A stretch of 64,000 nucleotides of DNA from NCBI GenBank assembly GCA_024103515.1, contig JAGGIK010000005.1, positions 1 to 64,000 of the forward strand, written 5' to 3'. Each line of letters starts with the position of its first letter. Position 1 is the first letter of the stretch. This document shows positions 1 through 10,021 of the stretch, piece after piece. Under the pieces are notes generated by a model. It searched no databases. It saw only the letters and a list, made by a program, of their open reading frames with translations, and was not told the DNA's origin. The position numbers were made by a program, and so were the translations under genes. The stretch is from Snodgrassella sp. Lineage in GTDB: Bacteria; Pseudomonadota; Gammaproteobacteria; Burkholderiales; Neisseriaceae.

Positions 1-101
1 AATCTTCTGATATCTTTTTGGGATACAATTAATAGTTGTTCTAAAGCCTGTTTATTACCGGAACAGGCGGCTAGAATTAATTTTTCTGAATTTTGTTTCA
101 T
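1..101 (-). CDS. Possible RNA polymerase sigma factor, N-terminal fragment
   Basis: Thirty-three codons are visible from an ATG at 101 on the minus strand; the frame runs out of the window at base 1. The peptide begins MKQNSEKLILAACSGNK and continues QALEQLL. This resembles the start of region 2 of ECF-type sigma-70 factors, where an acidic/alanine-rich first helix is followed by a G-[DN]-x-x-A-L-E-x-L pattern. No strong ribosome binding site is visible upstream. Too little is present to see the DNA-binding region, so sigma-factor identity is a family-pattern inference only. Confidence 0.4.
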   Translation of the reverse strand, partial: MKQNSEKLILAACSGNKQALEQLLIVSQKDIRR

Positions 102-816
102 GGCAATTTGTCTGTCGCTATCTTTGGGTTTTGCTATATTGGGAACAAGTATTGAAGTCGGGGAAAAGGTTTAAATTAGGTTTTTCACCAACTCTATATT
201 TATATAGAGGATAGAAATGCGTAAAAGGATTCAAAAGATTTTTATTTTTAAAAGATATAGGCATTTTGATATTAATTTAACTGCTTTGTGATATGAGTGC
301 GTTGCTATTCGTTAATGATGGTGCACTGGTCAGTCTGTTTGGTATTCTATTTGCAGCAAGCCTGTCCAATTGCATCATGCATATCTATTTGAAGGAATAG
401 ATTTATTTTTATGTCAATTAATAATAATTTATGGTCGAAAAGCTTTGCTTTGCCGTGATTGATATTTTTAAGAAATGAGATTGTGCTGGTTATTAAAGTA
501 TTTATTAGATTTTAGTGATTAAATAAAATAGTAGAAACGAATGTTTTTATTTAAATATCTAATAAATTATTCTAAAAGCTGCTTGGGTGTAAAGTTATAT
601 AGAGTAATCTATAATAAAATGCAATTTATGTTCACTGATAAAGTATAAGTGTATTTATGTGTCTATCAATAATTATTTTAATGTTGATAGACAGTTTCTG
701 TTAATAATATATTTATATTTAAATGGCTGTTTTATCTGGATGGTTTTCAGTAATTGCCCCATGCCATAGTGATCAGTCTGTTGGTGATGACTGATTGTGA
801 GTATGTACTGCAATTG
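102..816. other. AT-rich intergenic region, no gene seen
   Basis: About 700 bases between the fragment at the window edge and the acyltransferase gene. It is rich in A and T, has stops in all frames, and shows no tRNA, no clear terminator hairpin and no recognisable remnant. Confidence 0.6.
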
Positions 817-1695
817 TTATGGAGCAGTGGGTGGTTTGGTATTCCGGTGTTTATACCGATTGTAGCCAAATAGGTACTGGCTAGGAAAGCGTGCAACCCA
901 CTGTTCAATATTGTTGTTAATAATTTGCGCATCCTGTTCTCGGTTGCCGGTTAGATTTCCTTGCATGGGGGCAATATGCAGGGCAAAACCGCGACCGTGG
1001 GGCAGACGTTCGCCGCAGAAAAATAGGGCGGTTACTTCTGGCATAATCGCCAAGCGGGAAGCTAGAGTCATGGTATAAGCCGGACGATCAAAAAAGGTAG
1101 CCCAGACACCTTCACCTTCGCTGGGTACTTGATCGGGCAGGACGACAGTGGCTTCTTTGTTTTTCAATGCTCGTACCACTTGTTTGACCCCCTGCATATT
1201 TGCTGGCGCTGTGTAGCCGTTATCACGTACTCGACCATTATTCATTACCCTTTCTAGCCAATTGATTTTGGGCGGCCGGTACATGGCCGTTAAGGGAAAG
1301 GGCAGCTTTTCACTTAGGTATCTGCCGGCCAAATCATAATTACCTAAATGGGGTGTGATCAGTAGCAGTCCTTCGTTGCGCTTAATAGCTGCTTCGATGT
1401 GTTCCCAACCATGTACTTCTTTGAATAATGATACAATATGCTGGCTGGAGCGTGTCCAAGCAACGGTTAGTTCCAGTCCGCTTTTCATGGTTTCGGCAAA
1501 GACGGCCTTGACAAGTTTTTGGGTGTCTTGGTCGTTGGTGGTAAGTTTGCTAGAATGAATATTTTCGGTTGTACGTCGGCGTTCATTACTGGCCATGTAG
1601 AAACCAAGGCGGCCAAGGAATGAACCCATACCTTGTAATAGTGGTAAGGGGATCAATGCTAATAGGGAAAATAGAATATAAACCAGCTTTTGCAT
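817..1695 (-). CDS. LpxL/HtrB-family lipid A acyltransferase
   Basis: 292 residues, the usual length for Kdo2-lipid A secondary acyltransferases, which add a fatty acyl chain from acyl-ACP to the lipid A precursor at the inner membrane. An N-terminal hydrophobic segment (about residues 4-22) acts as membrane anchor. The catalytic HX4D box is seen as HLGNYD near residue 116, followed by the downstream MYRPPK block and a DQVPSEGEG region typical of the family. The gene is divergent from metK, with about 110 bases between the two starts. A second family member lies at 9137-10021, so the pair probably splits the two secondary acylation positions. Which one is LpxL1 or LpxL2 cannot be told from sequence alone. 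Confidence 0.9.
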   Translation of the reverse strand: MQKLVYILFSLLALIPLPLLQGMGSFLGRLGFYMASNERRRTTENIHSSKLTTNDQDTQKLVKAVFAETMKSGLELTVAWTRSSQHIVSLFKEVHGWEHIEAAIKRNEGLLLITPHLGNYDLAGRYLSEKLPFPLTAMYRPPKINWLERVMNNGRVRDNGYTAPANMQGVKQVVRALKNKEATVVLPDQVPSEGEGVWATFFDRPAYTMTLASRLAIMPEVTALFFCGERLPHGRGFALHIAPMQGNLTGNREQDAQIINNNIEQWVARFPSQYLFGYNRYKHRNTKPPTAP

Positions 1696-1804
1696 CTGTT
1701 TTTTAATCTCGAACTTAAAAATTTGGATGACATTGTAACAAAAGCACCTGATAAATGTGCATTAAGTTGAATTTTGTAATTCTATCTGAAGGTATCTACA
1801 AATT

Positions 1805-2974
1805 ATGAGTGAATTTTTATTTACTTCTGAATCGGTTTCTGAAGGTCATCCAGATAAGGTAGCTGACCAGATCTCCGATTCTATTTTAGACGCAATCCTT
1901 TCTCAGGATCCCGGGGCACGGGTGGCTGCTGAAACGCTGGTTAATACCGGTCTTTGTGTTTTGGCGGGCGAAGTATCTACTCGGGCTCATGTTAATTATA
2001 TTCAGATAGCTCGCGACACGATCAAGCGAATTGGTTATAACTCGTCTGAGTTGGGTTTTGATGCCAATGGTTGTGCAGTGATGGTGTGTTATGACGAGCA
2101 GTCTCCAGATATTGCCCAAGGGGTGAATGAAGGGGAAGGCGTGGATCTGGATATGGGCGCGGGTGATCAGGGGCTGATGTTTGGATATGCCTGTGATGAA
2201 ACGCCCACGATGATGCCGTTTGCTATTTATTATGCCCATCGTCTAATGCAGCGTCAAAGTGAAGTACGTAAAAGTGGTGAGTTGCCATGGTTGCGTCCTG
2301 ATGCTAAAGCTCAGCTGACCTGCGTCTATGATAGTAACACTGGTAAGGTAAAACGCATTGATACAGTGGTGTTGTCTACTCAGCATGAGCCGGATGTCGG
2401 GCGTGAAGAACTGGTTGAAGCGGTAAAAGAATATATTATCAAGCCGGTATTGCCTGCTGATATGTTAACTGAAGAAACGCAGTATCTGATTAATCCGACT
2501 GGCCGTTTTGTGATTGGCGGGCCGCAGGGAGACTGCGGTCTGACTGGTCGCAAAATTATTGTGGATACTTATGGTGGTGCCGCTCCGCATGGTGGTGGTG
2601 CTTTTTCTGGTAAAGATCCGACCAAGGTAGATCGTTCTGCTGCCTATGCCTGCCGTTATGTAGCTAAGAATATTGTTGCTGCTGGCTTGGCCAGTCAGTG
2701 TCAAATCCAGATTTCCTATGCAATCGGGATTGCTCAGCCGACTTCGATTGCCATTGATACTTTTGGTACGGGCAAGATAAATGAAGAAAAGCTTATTCGG
2801 ATTGTACGGGAACATTTTGATTTGCGTCCGAAAGGAATTATTAAAATGCTGGATCTGCAACGTCCAATTTATGCTAAAACGGCTGCATATGGTCATTTTG
2901 GTCGTGAGGAACCTGAATTCACTTGGGAGCGCGCTGATAAAGCTTTGTTGTTACGTCAGGCTGCTGGTATTTAG
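1805..2974 (+). CDS. metK: S-adenosylmethionine synthetase
   Basis: 389 residues, full family length. The enzyme condenses ATP and methionine to S-adenosylmethionine in the cytoplasm, the methyl donor used among others by the methylases in this window. Signatures seen: [16 protein letters not shown] near the N-terminus, the GAGDQG motif near residue 119, and the P-loop-like [19 protein letters not shown] block near residue 260. The protein ends cleanly with TAG and is followed at once by a hairpin and T-run. It is read as a single gene; the neighbour upstream is divergent. Confidence 0.98.
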   Translation: MSEFLFTSESVSEGHPDKVADQISDSILDAILSQDPGARVAAETLVNTGLCVLAGEVSTRAHVNYIQIARDTIKRIGYNSSELGFDANGCAVMVCYDEQSPDIAQGVNEGEGVDLDMGAGDQGLMFGYACDETPTMMPFAIYYAHRLMQRQSEVRKSGELPWLRPDAKAQLTCVYDSNTGKVKRIDTVVLSTQHEPDVGREELVEAVKEYIIKPVLPADMLTEETQYLINPTGRFVIGGPQGDCGLTGRKIIVDTYGGAAPHGGGAFSGKDPTKVDRSAAYACRYVAKNIVAAGLASQCQIQISYAIGIAQPTSIAIDTFGTGKINEEKLIRIVREHFDLRPKGIIKMLDLQRPIYAKTAAYGHFGREEPEFTWERADKALLLRQAAGI

Positions 2975-2985
2975 ATTTAACCGAC

Positions 2986-3016
2986 AAAAAAGCTGCTCTC
3001 TGGAGTAGTTTTTTTT
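2986..3016 (+). terminator. Rho-independent terminator of metK
   Basis: A hairpin with an AGCTGCTC left arm and GAGTAGTT right arm (two G-U pairs), preceded by an A-run and followed by eight T residues, 12 bases after the metK stop. Confidence 0.75.
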
Positions 3017-3814
3017 ATGGCTGTATGAATATTTATTTTACATAAGATAGTTCTAAATTTTATAAAACATTATTTGCTAATAATAGATTAATATTTAAAT
3101 TATGCTTAGGTGATTATTTGTTATCTAGGTCGACGAAAAATGGAGTTTTATTGGATAAAATTAAGGCAGAGCTGACGTAATAAGTTTTGTAGCAAAAGAA
3201 TTTTTATTACAGTTCTTGCTAAGAAATTTATGTTTTTGTATAGGGGTAAAATGCAATTATCTGCTAGTTTGATGTAAAATTAGACACTTTGATTCAATGT
3301 AATTGTTATATGGTTAATAACAGGTAAATTAAAAGAAAAAAACTCTTCATTTGATGTGTTATAAAATATAATTTATTTGTAAAAATGAGATTTGCTGGGG
3401 TTTAGTGGTTTTGGTAATTAATAGGATGGAATAATCATATATTCTCTAGTTCAGCCTGATCATTGGTTATAAAAATGGAAAAAACGATTTTGTTTAATGT
3501 TATATGAAGTTGTTTTTTATTTTTATAATTGATTTTAAGGTTGACTTTGTAGCTGACTGTGTTTTATCTGGCTGGGTGAGAGCGATATTAAGAGATTGTC
3601 TCGAACCTCGAGCAACTGAATTAACTAACGAGTTGTAATGGATAGAGGTACACGCACAAAGATTAATCTTCTATTTGATGATTTTGGAATTAAGGTTTGA
3701 TTTAATGGTTGTTTTTTTAGGGGGCTTTTATATGGCAAATTATAATCCTGATTGATAATAAGCTTGTTAATTATTATAATGGTTTATTTATCAAGATTTA
3801 GAGGGATTATAATC
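3017..3814. other. Long AT-rich intergenic region before the efflux operon
   Basis: About 800 bases without a supported gene. It has stops in every frame and no recognisable coding remnant. It must hold the promoter and any operator of the marR-efflux operon, but I could not pick a unique site. Confidence 0.55.
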
Positions 3815-4309
3815 ATGAGCCAATCTCTTCCTGCTCCTCAATTGGAAGCAATGTTAGAAGCGCTGGCCGTAAAAATGCCTAGCCTGAATATTGAACTGGT
3901 CATGCTTAGCAGATTAATAAGATTAGTTCATAACAGTATTCACAGTGAACTTAATGCGCGTGTGCATCAGCATAATTTATCAGAGAGTTTATGGCATGCG
4001 TTATTGGCCACTTATGCGCAACCCAATCATGAGATTTTACCTTCAGAGTTAAGCAATATTCTACATTTAACTCGTACCAGTGCAACACGGTTATCTGATG
4101 AACTGGTGCAGAATGAATGGATTACCCGCACCACTCATCCGGTAGATCGGCGCAAGATCATGCTGAAGCTGACAGATGCAGGGGAAGAATTGATTCAAAA
4201 GGTAAGCCCCGAAACCAATGAGGTGCATCATCGGTTCTGGTCGGCCTTATCAAAACAGGAATGTGAGCAATTGCGGCAGTTATTAAGCAAATTATTATCT
4301 GCTGTCTAG
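3815..4309 (+). CDS. MarR-family transcriptional regulator (FarR/EmrR-like)
   Basis: 164 residues from the ATG at 3815, chosen over an in-frame ATG 63 bases upstream because an AGAGGGA ribosome binding site precedes it and the extra N-terminus would be a stray hydrophobic run. The winged-helix core is visible: a recognition helix region with LHLTRTSATRLSDELV near residue 90, then the wing TTHPVDRRKIMLKLT, characteristic of MarR. It is followed within 20 bases by an outer-membrane factor, then EmrA- and EmrB-like genes, so it most likely represses this efflux operon and is relieved by pump substrates. Neisserial FarR and E. coli EmrR are the nearest functional models. Confidence 0.9.
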   Translation: MSQSLPAPQLEAMLEALAVKMPSLNIELVMLSRLIRLVHNSIHSELNARVHQHNLSESLWHALLATYAQPNHEILPSELSNILHLTRTSATRLSDELVQNEWITRTTHPVDRRKIMLKLTDAGEELIQKVSPETNEVHHRFWSALSKQECEQLRQLLSKLLSAV

Positions 4310-4326
4310 TCTTGATTGAGAGTTAC

Positions 4327-5775
4327 ATGAAAATAACAGTACCTGAGCAAAATTTGCGAAAACTTGGATGGATAATTAGCCCGTTAACTTTACTGTTTGT
4401 ATCGGCCTGTGCCAACTTCGGTCAGCAACCTGCATTAGATAAACCTAAAGATGCGGTGGGGCTGCAGTTACCAGCCGGTCAGTCAGCTCGGGTAAAACCA
4501 GGTTGGTGGCGAGATTTGCATCAACCTATATTAAATCAGTTGGTTGAGTCTGGCTTAGACAATTCACCGGATATGAAAATTGCCGCTGCACGCATTGATG
4601 AAGCAGAGGCGCAATGGCGTGGCGTAAAAGGTGCAGCTGGTGTTCAGGTGGGTTTGCAGGCCAATGGTGTGGCTGCACATTTGAGCCCAAAACCCAAAGT
4701 TGATCGTGACGGTGATAATCCCAATCATATTTTCAGCAATGAAATGGCGGCAGTAGCCGTTGGCTATACTTTCGACTTTTGGGGAAAACAGAGCAATCTG
4801 GTGAAATCAGCATTAGGAATGCGTATTGCGGCGGTGTACCAACAGGAACAGGCCCGACTGTTATTAAGTCAGAGTATAGTTGCACAATTTACTCAATGGC
4901 AGTCATTACACGAACAGACGGAAATATTGCGCCAAAGAATTGCGATTAACCAGAAGCTGCAACAGTTGGTGTTAAAACGTATCCAAGCAGGTTTACAACC
5001 AGCCAGTGACGAATACGCGCTTACTCAAACCGTACTGGGTTTGCAAAGTGCCCTGCGTCAGACACAAGCTGAATTACTGCGTACCCGCAACAGTCTGGCT
5101 ATTTTGACTGGGCAGTCACCAGACCAGTTATCAGCAGTGAATTCGCCGAATTTTGGCACAGTTCCGGTTATTGCTGTTACTGGCTTACGTGCCGATATTT
5201 TAGCTAATCGTCCTGATATTGCTGTTCAACGCGCTATCTTACAATCCGATTATTTTGGCATTAAATCAGCAGAAGCAGCATTCTATCCCAATATTGAAAT
5301 CAAGGGGCTGGCTGGTTTGGCTCATGTAAATGCTTTTGATCTGTTGCATTCTTCTTCCAAAATGGTGGGTATTGTGCCGGCGATTAATCTGCCTATCTTT
5401 ACATCCGGCAGCTTGCAGGCAGCTTTATCTGGTAAACGCTCAGCATATAATGAACAGGTGGCACAATATGATAAAACAGTATTAACTGCATTGCAGCAGG
5501 CGGCAGATGCGATGAGTGATTATCAGCAAAGTGTTACCGCGGTACTGATACAACGGCAGGCATGGCAGATTGCCCAAAAAAATGCAGTGGCCAGTGGCCG
5601 CCGTCAGGCCGCCGGTCTAGATAACGCATTGATACGGTTGCAGCGTGAAGATACAGCATTGAGGGCCTGCGCTGACTACATTAAAACGGCTGCTTGGCAG
5701 CAACTGAGCTGGAATAATTTACACGCAGCCCTTGGTGGCGGATTTCACCACGCTGACGAACAGGTTACTCATTGA
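4327..5775 (+). CDS. Efflux outer-membrane lipoprotein, NodT/TolC-like family
   Basis: 482 residues from ATG 4327; an in-frame TTG at 4312 is less likely. The N-terminus is a lipoprotein signal with the lipobox VSAC near residue 28, so the mature protein should be acylated at that cysteine. The body has the two repeated coiled-coil halves of RND/EmrAB outer-membrane factors, including PGWWRDLHQPILNQLV early and the second-half block ANRPDIAVQRA with FYPNIEIKG. It forms the exit duct for the adaptor and pump encoded downstream. It starts 17 bases after the regulator and ends 37 bases before the adaptor gene. Confidence 0.92.
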   Translation: MKITVPEQNLRKLGWIISPLTLLFVSACANFGQQPALDKPKDAVGLQLPAGQSARVKPGWWRDLHQPILNQLVESGLDNSPDMKIAAARIDEAEAQWRGVKGAAGVQVGLQANGVAAHLSPKPKVDRDGDNPNHIFSNEMAAVAVGYTFDFWGKQSNLVKSALGMRIAAVYQQEQARLLLSQSIVAQFTQWQSLHEQTEILRQRIAINQKLQQLVLKRIQAGLQPASDEYALTQTVLGLQSALRQTQAELLRTRNSLAILTGQSPDQLSAVNSPNFGTVPVIAVTGLRADILANRPDIAVQRAILQSDYFGIKSAEAAFYPNIEIKGLAGLAHVNAFDLLHSSSKMVGIVPAINLPIFTSGSLQAALSGKRSAYNEQVAQYDKTVLTALQQAADAMSDYQQSVTAVLIQRQAWQIAQKNAVASGRRQAAGLDNALIRLQREDTALRACADYIKTAAWQQLSWNNLHAALGGGFHHADEQVTH

Positions 5776-5812
5776 TTTTTTCTATTTTTTAAAATAACTG
5801 AGCCATTTAAGT

Positions 5813-7015
5813 ATGAGTGAACAAAAGCAAACACAACTGGTTGAGGCGGTACAGGAAACACCGGCAACAATACAGCATACCGATCAGGGCATACCGGCAA
5901 GTCGCAAGCGTAAGCTGATCGGACTGACTCTGGTATTTCTAGCTATCGCTCTGGCATTTTTGTTGATGTATCTTTTTGTCTGGCAGCATGAAGAATCAAC
6001 CGATGATGCATATGTCAACGGTCATCTGGTACAGATCACGCCGCAAATCGCTGGCACTGTACAAATAGTTAGTGTTGATGATACCCAGACAGTTAAAGCT
6101 GGTCAGGTATTGGTAGCATTAGATGATAGTGATATGCAGCTAGCATTTGAACGGGCGCATAATGAATTGATTAATGCCATTCGACAAAATAAGCAACAAA
6201 CTGCTCAGTCTGCTCAGGCCAGAGCACAGGTAATAGCGCAGCAGGCGCAACTGAAACGTCTCCAGGCCGATTTAAAACGGCGTGAAAGTTTGGCTGGTAC
6301 TGATGCTATATCAGCTGAAGAGTTAAATCATGCCCGTGATGCAGTTGTCGAAGCCCAAGCAAAATTAAAAGCCATTCAGGGGCAGGAAAAAGCTGCTCAG
6401 GCCGTGATTGGCAATAATGTGCCGCTACGTCAGCAACCTTCAGTGATGACGGCGGTCAGTCATTTGAAGAGTGCATGGCTGGATTTACAGCGTACTAAAA
6501 TCAAGGCACCGGTAGACGGACAAATAGCGAAACGGAATGTTCAGGTAGGGCAGAAAGTGGCTACTGGTGCACCATTGATGGCTGTTGTTCCGCTGAGTAA
6601 TGTATGGGTGGATGCCAACTTTAAGGAAAGCCAGTTGGCTAAAATCCGAATTGGTCAGCCAGTTAAAATTACCGCAGATGTATATGGCAGTAAAGTGACG
6701 TACCATGGCAAGGTAGCTGGACTGTCGGCAGGTACCGGCGCTGCATTCTCCTTGCTACCGGCGCAAAATGCCACCGGTAACTGGATTAAGGTTGTACAAC
6801 GTGTGCCGGTACGGATCATACTCGATCCGAAAGAGTTGGCTGCACATCCGCTGCGGGTAGGCCTTTCGATGGATGTTGAGGTCAATACACGTGATCAGAA
6901 TGGTCAGGATTTGACTGCGGTCAACAGTGTTACCAGTGAAGATAAAATGACTGCAACTGACTGGACACCCATTAATGAATTGATTGAGCAGATTTTTGCA
7001 CAATACGCATCTTAA
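5813..7015 (+). CDS. EmrA/HlyD-type membrane fusion protein
   Basis: 400 residues. A single membrane segment (about residues 37-57) follows a short cytoplasmic N-terminus. Next comes the biotinyl-lipoyl half motif STDDAYVNGHLVQITPQIAG, a long alanine/glutamine-rich coiled coil (about 105-195), the second lipoyl half IKAPVDGQIAKRNVQVGQKV, and a beta-barrel region with VWVDANFKESQLAKIRIGQP. This order is typical of EmrA. It bridges the inner-membrane pump at 7210-8739 and the outer-membrane duct at 4327-5775. The final 50 residues are acidic and less conserved in appearance. Confidence 0.93.
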   Translation: MSEQKQTQLVEAVQETPATIQHTDQGIPASRKRKLIGLTLVFLAIALAFLLMYLFVWQHEESTDDAYVNGHLVQITPQIAGTVQIVSVDDTQTVKAGQVLVALDDSDMQLAFERAHNELINAIRQNKQQTAQSAQARAQVIAQQAQLKRLQADLKRRESLAGTDAISAEELNHARDAVVEAQAKLKAIQGQEKAAQAVIGNNVPLRQQPSVMTAVSHLKSAWLDLQRTKIKAPVDGQIAKRNVQVGQKVATGAPLMAVVPLSNVWVDANFKESQLAKIRIGQPVKITADVYGSKVTYHGKVAGLSAGTGAAFSLLPAQNATGNWIKVVQRVPVRIILDPKELAAHPLRVGLSMDVEVNTRDQNGQDLTAVNSVTSEDKMTATDWTPINELIEQIFAQYAS

Positions 7016-7209
7016 TTTTTGTTTGGCCAAGCCCATTCAGGATGACAGCCGGTTTAGCCTTTACTGACTGGTATCATGTTTTGCTGAAGGTTTGGCCTTG
7101 TTTAATAGCGATGTTGCAATAATGCTCTGTTGAGTATGCTGGTCAAAGATTTATTCCCATTGATACCGCTTGCCAAACGGGTATTGTTGCTGCACTAAGG
7201 CTGGTTTGA

Positions 7210-8739
7210 ATGACGCATCCTCCATTAAAAGGTCCGGCTCTTGCTCTTATTACCGTGGCTCTGTCACTGGCAGTATTTATGCAAGTGCTGGATTCCACTA
7301 TTGCCAATGTGGCTTTACCAACTATTACCGGGAATCTGGGAGCGGCCAACAGTCAGGGTACATGGGTGATTACAGCTTTTGCTGTCGCCAATGCTATTTC
7401 AGTACCGTTAACTGGTTGGCTGGCTCGCCGTTTTGGTGAGGTCAAAGTTTTTGTAATTGCAACCATATCGTTTGTTATTGCCTCATTTTTGTGCGGTATA
7501 GCCTCCAGTCTGGCTTTATTAGTATTTTTCCGGGTGTTGCAAGGGGCGGTAGCCGGACCAATGATTCCTTTGTCTCAAAGTCTTTTGATGGCTGCTTATC
7601 CACCGGAAAAGCGTTCCATGGCCTTAGCCATGTGGTCAATGGTCATTATTGTTGCTCCGATTTTTGGTCCTATTTTGGGTGGCATCATCAGCGATAACTG
7701 GCATTGGGGCTGGATTTTCTTTATTAATGTTCCAATTGGTTTATTGGCCGCCGGTATTTCATGGCAGATGCTGAAAAACCGCGAAACCGAAACCGTATCG
7801 CAACCAATTGATCGCATGGGGCTATCGCTGATGGTGGTGGGCGTGGGTGCCTTGCAAATGATGCTGGACCGTGGTCATGAACTGGATTGGTTCTCTTCCA
7901 ATGAAATTATTACATTGGCCGTGATAGCAGTGGTCTGTCTTGCTTATTTTGTCATTTGGGAATGGTATGCCAAATTTCCGATTGTCGATTTACGATTGTT
8001 CAAAGATCGTAACTTTACCGTTGGTGTCGTTACGCTCAGTACCGCGTATATGACCTATATGGGGGCGATTGTGCTTTTACCCATGCTATTACAGATGCAA
8101 CTTGGATATACAGCCACTTGGGCCGGGCTGGCTACTGCGCCAATCGGTTTTTTTCCTGTTTTGCTTTCACCATTGATTGGCAAATTCGGTAATAGGCTGG
8201 ATATGCGAGTATTGGTAACCATCAGCTTTACTGTTTATGCTATCTGTTTCTTCTGGCGAACCAATTTTAATGCGCAGATGGGTTTTATGGACGTATTCTG
8301 GCCACAATTTGTACAAGGGATCGGCATGGCTATGTTCTTTATGCCGTTAACTCAGATTACTCTGTCAAATATGTCTGGTTCGCAAATAGCCAATGCGTCC
8401 AGTATTTCCAATTTTGTCCGTATTCTAGCTGGTGGTATTGGGACTTCGATGGTAAATGTTCTGTGGGATAAACGAGAAGCACTTCATCACACCCAATTAG
8501 TGGAAAATATTCATCCCTATAACAATACACTGCATCAGTCCGTTCAAGGTATGAACCACATGGGGATGAGTGGTGTGCAACCATTAGGGGCAATTGAGCA
8601 GACTATCAGTCAGCAATCACATATTATGGGTGCCAATGATTTATTTTGGCTGTATGGTATGATTTTTCTGGTGCTGATTATATTGGTGTGGTTTGCTAAA
8701 CCGCCGTTCGGAAGTGGAAGTGCTGGTGGTGCACATTAA
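7210..8739 (+). CDS. EmrB/QacA-type multidrug transporter (MFS, DHA2, 14 TM)
   Basis: 509 residues with about 14 hydrophobic segments, the DHA2 drug:proton antiporter pattern. Motif D1-like LDSTIANVALPTITG lies in helix 1, the motif A loop is GWLARRFGEVKVF, and motif C-like GPILGG lies in helix 5. It is the energy-coupled component of the tripartite exporter. A 194-base gap separates it from the adaptor gene, longer than elsewhere in the operon, with AAGG before the start as a weak ribosome site. Substrates cannot be read from sequence; the neisserial analogue FarAB exports fatty acids, while E. coli EmrAB exports hydrophobic drugs. Confidence 0.93.
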   Translation: MTHPPLKGPALALITVALSLAVFMQVLDSTIANVALPTITGNLGAANSQGTWVITAFAVANAISVPLTGWLARRFGEVKVFVIATISFVIASFLCGIASSLALLVFFRVLQGAVAGPMIPLSQSLLMAAYPPEKRSMALAMWSMVIIVAPIFGPILGGIISDNWHWGWIFFINVPIGLLAAGISWQMLKNRETETVSQPIDRMGLSLMVVGVGALQMMLDRGHELDWFSSNEIITLAVIAVVCLAYFVIWEWYAKFPIVDLRLFKDRNFTVGVVTLSTAYMTYMGAIVLLPMLLQMQLGYTATWAGLATAPIGFFPVLLSPLIGKFGNRLDMRVLVTISFTVYAICFFWRTNFNAQMGFMDVFWPQFVQGIGMAMFFMPLTQITLSNMSGSQIANASSISNFVRILAGGIGTSMVNVLWDKREALHHTQLVENIHPYNNTLHQSVQGMNHMGMSGVQPLGAIEQTISQQSHIMGANDLFWLYGMIFLVLIILVWFAKPPFGSGSAGGAH

Positions 8740-8742
8740 TTG

Positions 8743-8781
8743 AGATAACAAACGGTCTGAGATGCAGACCGTTTGTTATCT
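8743..8781. repeat. Perfect 17-bp inverted repeat after the efflux operon
   Basis: Arms AGATAACAAACGGTCTG (8743-8759) and its exact complement (8765-8781) are separated by five bases. The repeat begins three bases after the emrB-like stop codon. There is no T-run on either side, so it is not a classical intrinsic terminator. It may act as a 3' stabilising hairpin or a Rho-assisted stop. Confidence 0.85.
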
Positions 8782-9136
8782 AAAATATTCAAGCTTGATT
8801 AAATTCAATTTAAGTATACACACAGAAATGTTGCTGATCAGAACACTAATGAATCAGTAGCTATGCGTCCTTTAGCTATGGTAACTTTTTATCACTGATC
8901 ATGATCAGCTTTATACTGAATATCAGTCAGATGATGTGAGATATTGTTTATTGACTTCATATCAGCTTCGATGGGTTTCTCGTGGTATCAAATAGATTGT
9001 AGCTAGTTGGCTTGGGTTTGAATATTGGATAATGGCACCATTTTATATACATGCCTGAATGTAAATTCATTTGCGCTTGTGTACAATAACATGGATTCAT
9101 TATAGAAAAAACACACAAAATTGGATATTGTTCCTC
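8782..9136. other. Intergenic region, no gene seen
   Basis: About 355 bases between the efflux operon and the second acyltransferase. No coding remnant was recognised. It holds several TGATCA-type short palindromes (around 8837, 8896 and 8902) without a clear operator arrangement. Confidence 0.5.
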
Positions 9137-10021
9137 ATGTGGATGAGATTAGGTTTTATTTTTTTATATTTGCTGCAAATGCTGCCATTGAGGCTGATTC
9201 ATGCTTTGGCCAAAGGTGTGGGTTGGCTCAGCTATTATGCAGTGGCACCGAGACGGCGTATCGGCCTGATTAATCTACGTCATTGCTTTCCAGAATGGAC
9301 TGAACAGCAGCGGCGTCAGGTCTTGCGTGAACATTTCTATCATATGGCCATGTTATTACTGGAGTATGGACTTTATTGGTATGGTGATGCTCAGCGGCTG
9401 AAAAATATGGTGGACTATGAGGATAGACACTATCTTGATGAGGCGTTGGCTGCCGGTGAGAAGATAATCTTGCTATATCCGCACTTTACCGCTTTTGAGG
9501 CTGCTGTTTATGCATTGAATCAGGATGTACCACTGATCAGTGTCTATTCGCATCAGAAAAACCAGCAAATGGATGATCAGATCCTAAAAGGGCGGCATCG
9601 TTATAATAATGTTTTTTTAATCGGCCGCACAGAAGGACTGCGTGCCATTATTAAGAAAATCAGATCCAGCCGTGCGCCATTTTTGTATCTACCCGATCAG
9701 GATTTTGGCCGGCGTGAATCTATTTTTGTGGATTTTTTTGGTGTTCCAACTGCGACTATTACTGGTCTGAGCAGAATTGCCACTTTAACAAAGGCTAAAG
9801 TAATACCCGCAATCCCCACTCGCACAGCTGATGGCACTGTCACATTGCGGTTTTATCCGTCATGGGAGAATTTTCCCAGTAACGATGTGGTTGCGGATAC
9901 CCAACGCATGAATGATTTTATTCAGGCGCGAGTGTGCGAACAGCCGGCACAGTATTACTGGTTACATAAGCGCTTTAAAACCCGGCCAGAAGGGCAAGCA
10001 TCGTTTTACAAACAGGAATAA
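9137..10021 (+). CDS. LpxL/LpxM-family lysophospholipid/lipid A acyltransferase
   Basis: 294 residues from ATG 9137; the longer TTG-initiated frame from 9071 adds 22 residues without family character. A hydrophobic anchor lies at about residues 4-26, followed by NLRHCFPEW, a common LpxL-family element. The catalytic box is HFTAFE near residue 119, an HX4E form of the usual HX4D/E. The downstream block LPDQDFGRRESIFVDFFG is typical of secondary lipid A acyltransferases. It probably complements the enzyme at 817-1695. It stands alone between an efflux operon and a convergent glycosylase-like gene. Confidence 0.9.
   Translation: MWMRLGFIFLYLLQMLPLRLIHALAKGVGWLSYYAVAPRRRIGLINLRHCFPEWTEQQRRQVLREHFYHMAMLLLEYGLYWYGDAQRLKNMVDYEDRHYLDEALAAGEKIILLYPHFTAFEAAVYALNQDVPLISVYSHQKNQQMDDQILKGRHRYNNVFLIGRTEGLRAIIKKIRSSRAPFLYLPDQDFGRRESIFVDFFGVPTATITGLSRIATLTKAKVIPAIPTRTADGTVTLRFYPSWENFPSNDVVADTQRMNDFIQARVCEQPAQYYWLHKRFKTRPEGQASFYKQE

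Noticed and set aside
3590..3625. TCGA-rich short palindromes upstream of the marR-type gene as an operator
   Set aside because: The half sites are short and uneven and lie about 200 bases upstream of the start; not distinguishable from chance.
4312..4326. TTG start for the outer-membrane lipoprotein
   Set aside because: ATG 4327 gives a normal lipoprotein signal of about 28 residues; the TTG adds five residues without benefit.
9071..9136. Longer N-terminus of the second acyltransferase from a TTG codon
   Set aside because: The extra 22 residues are polar and basic with no family similarity; ATG 9137 begins just before the membrane anchor.
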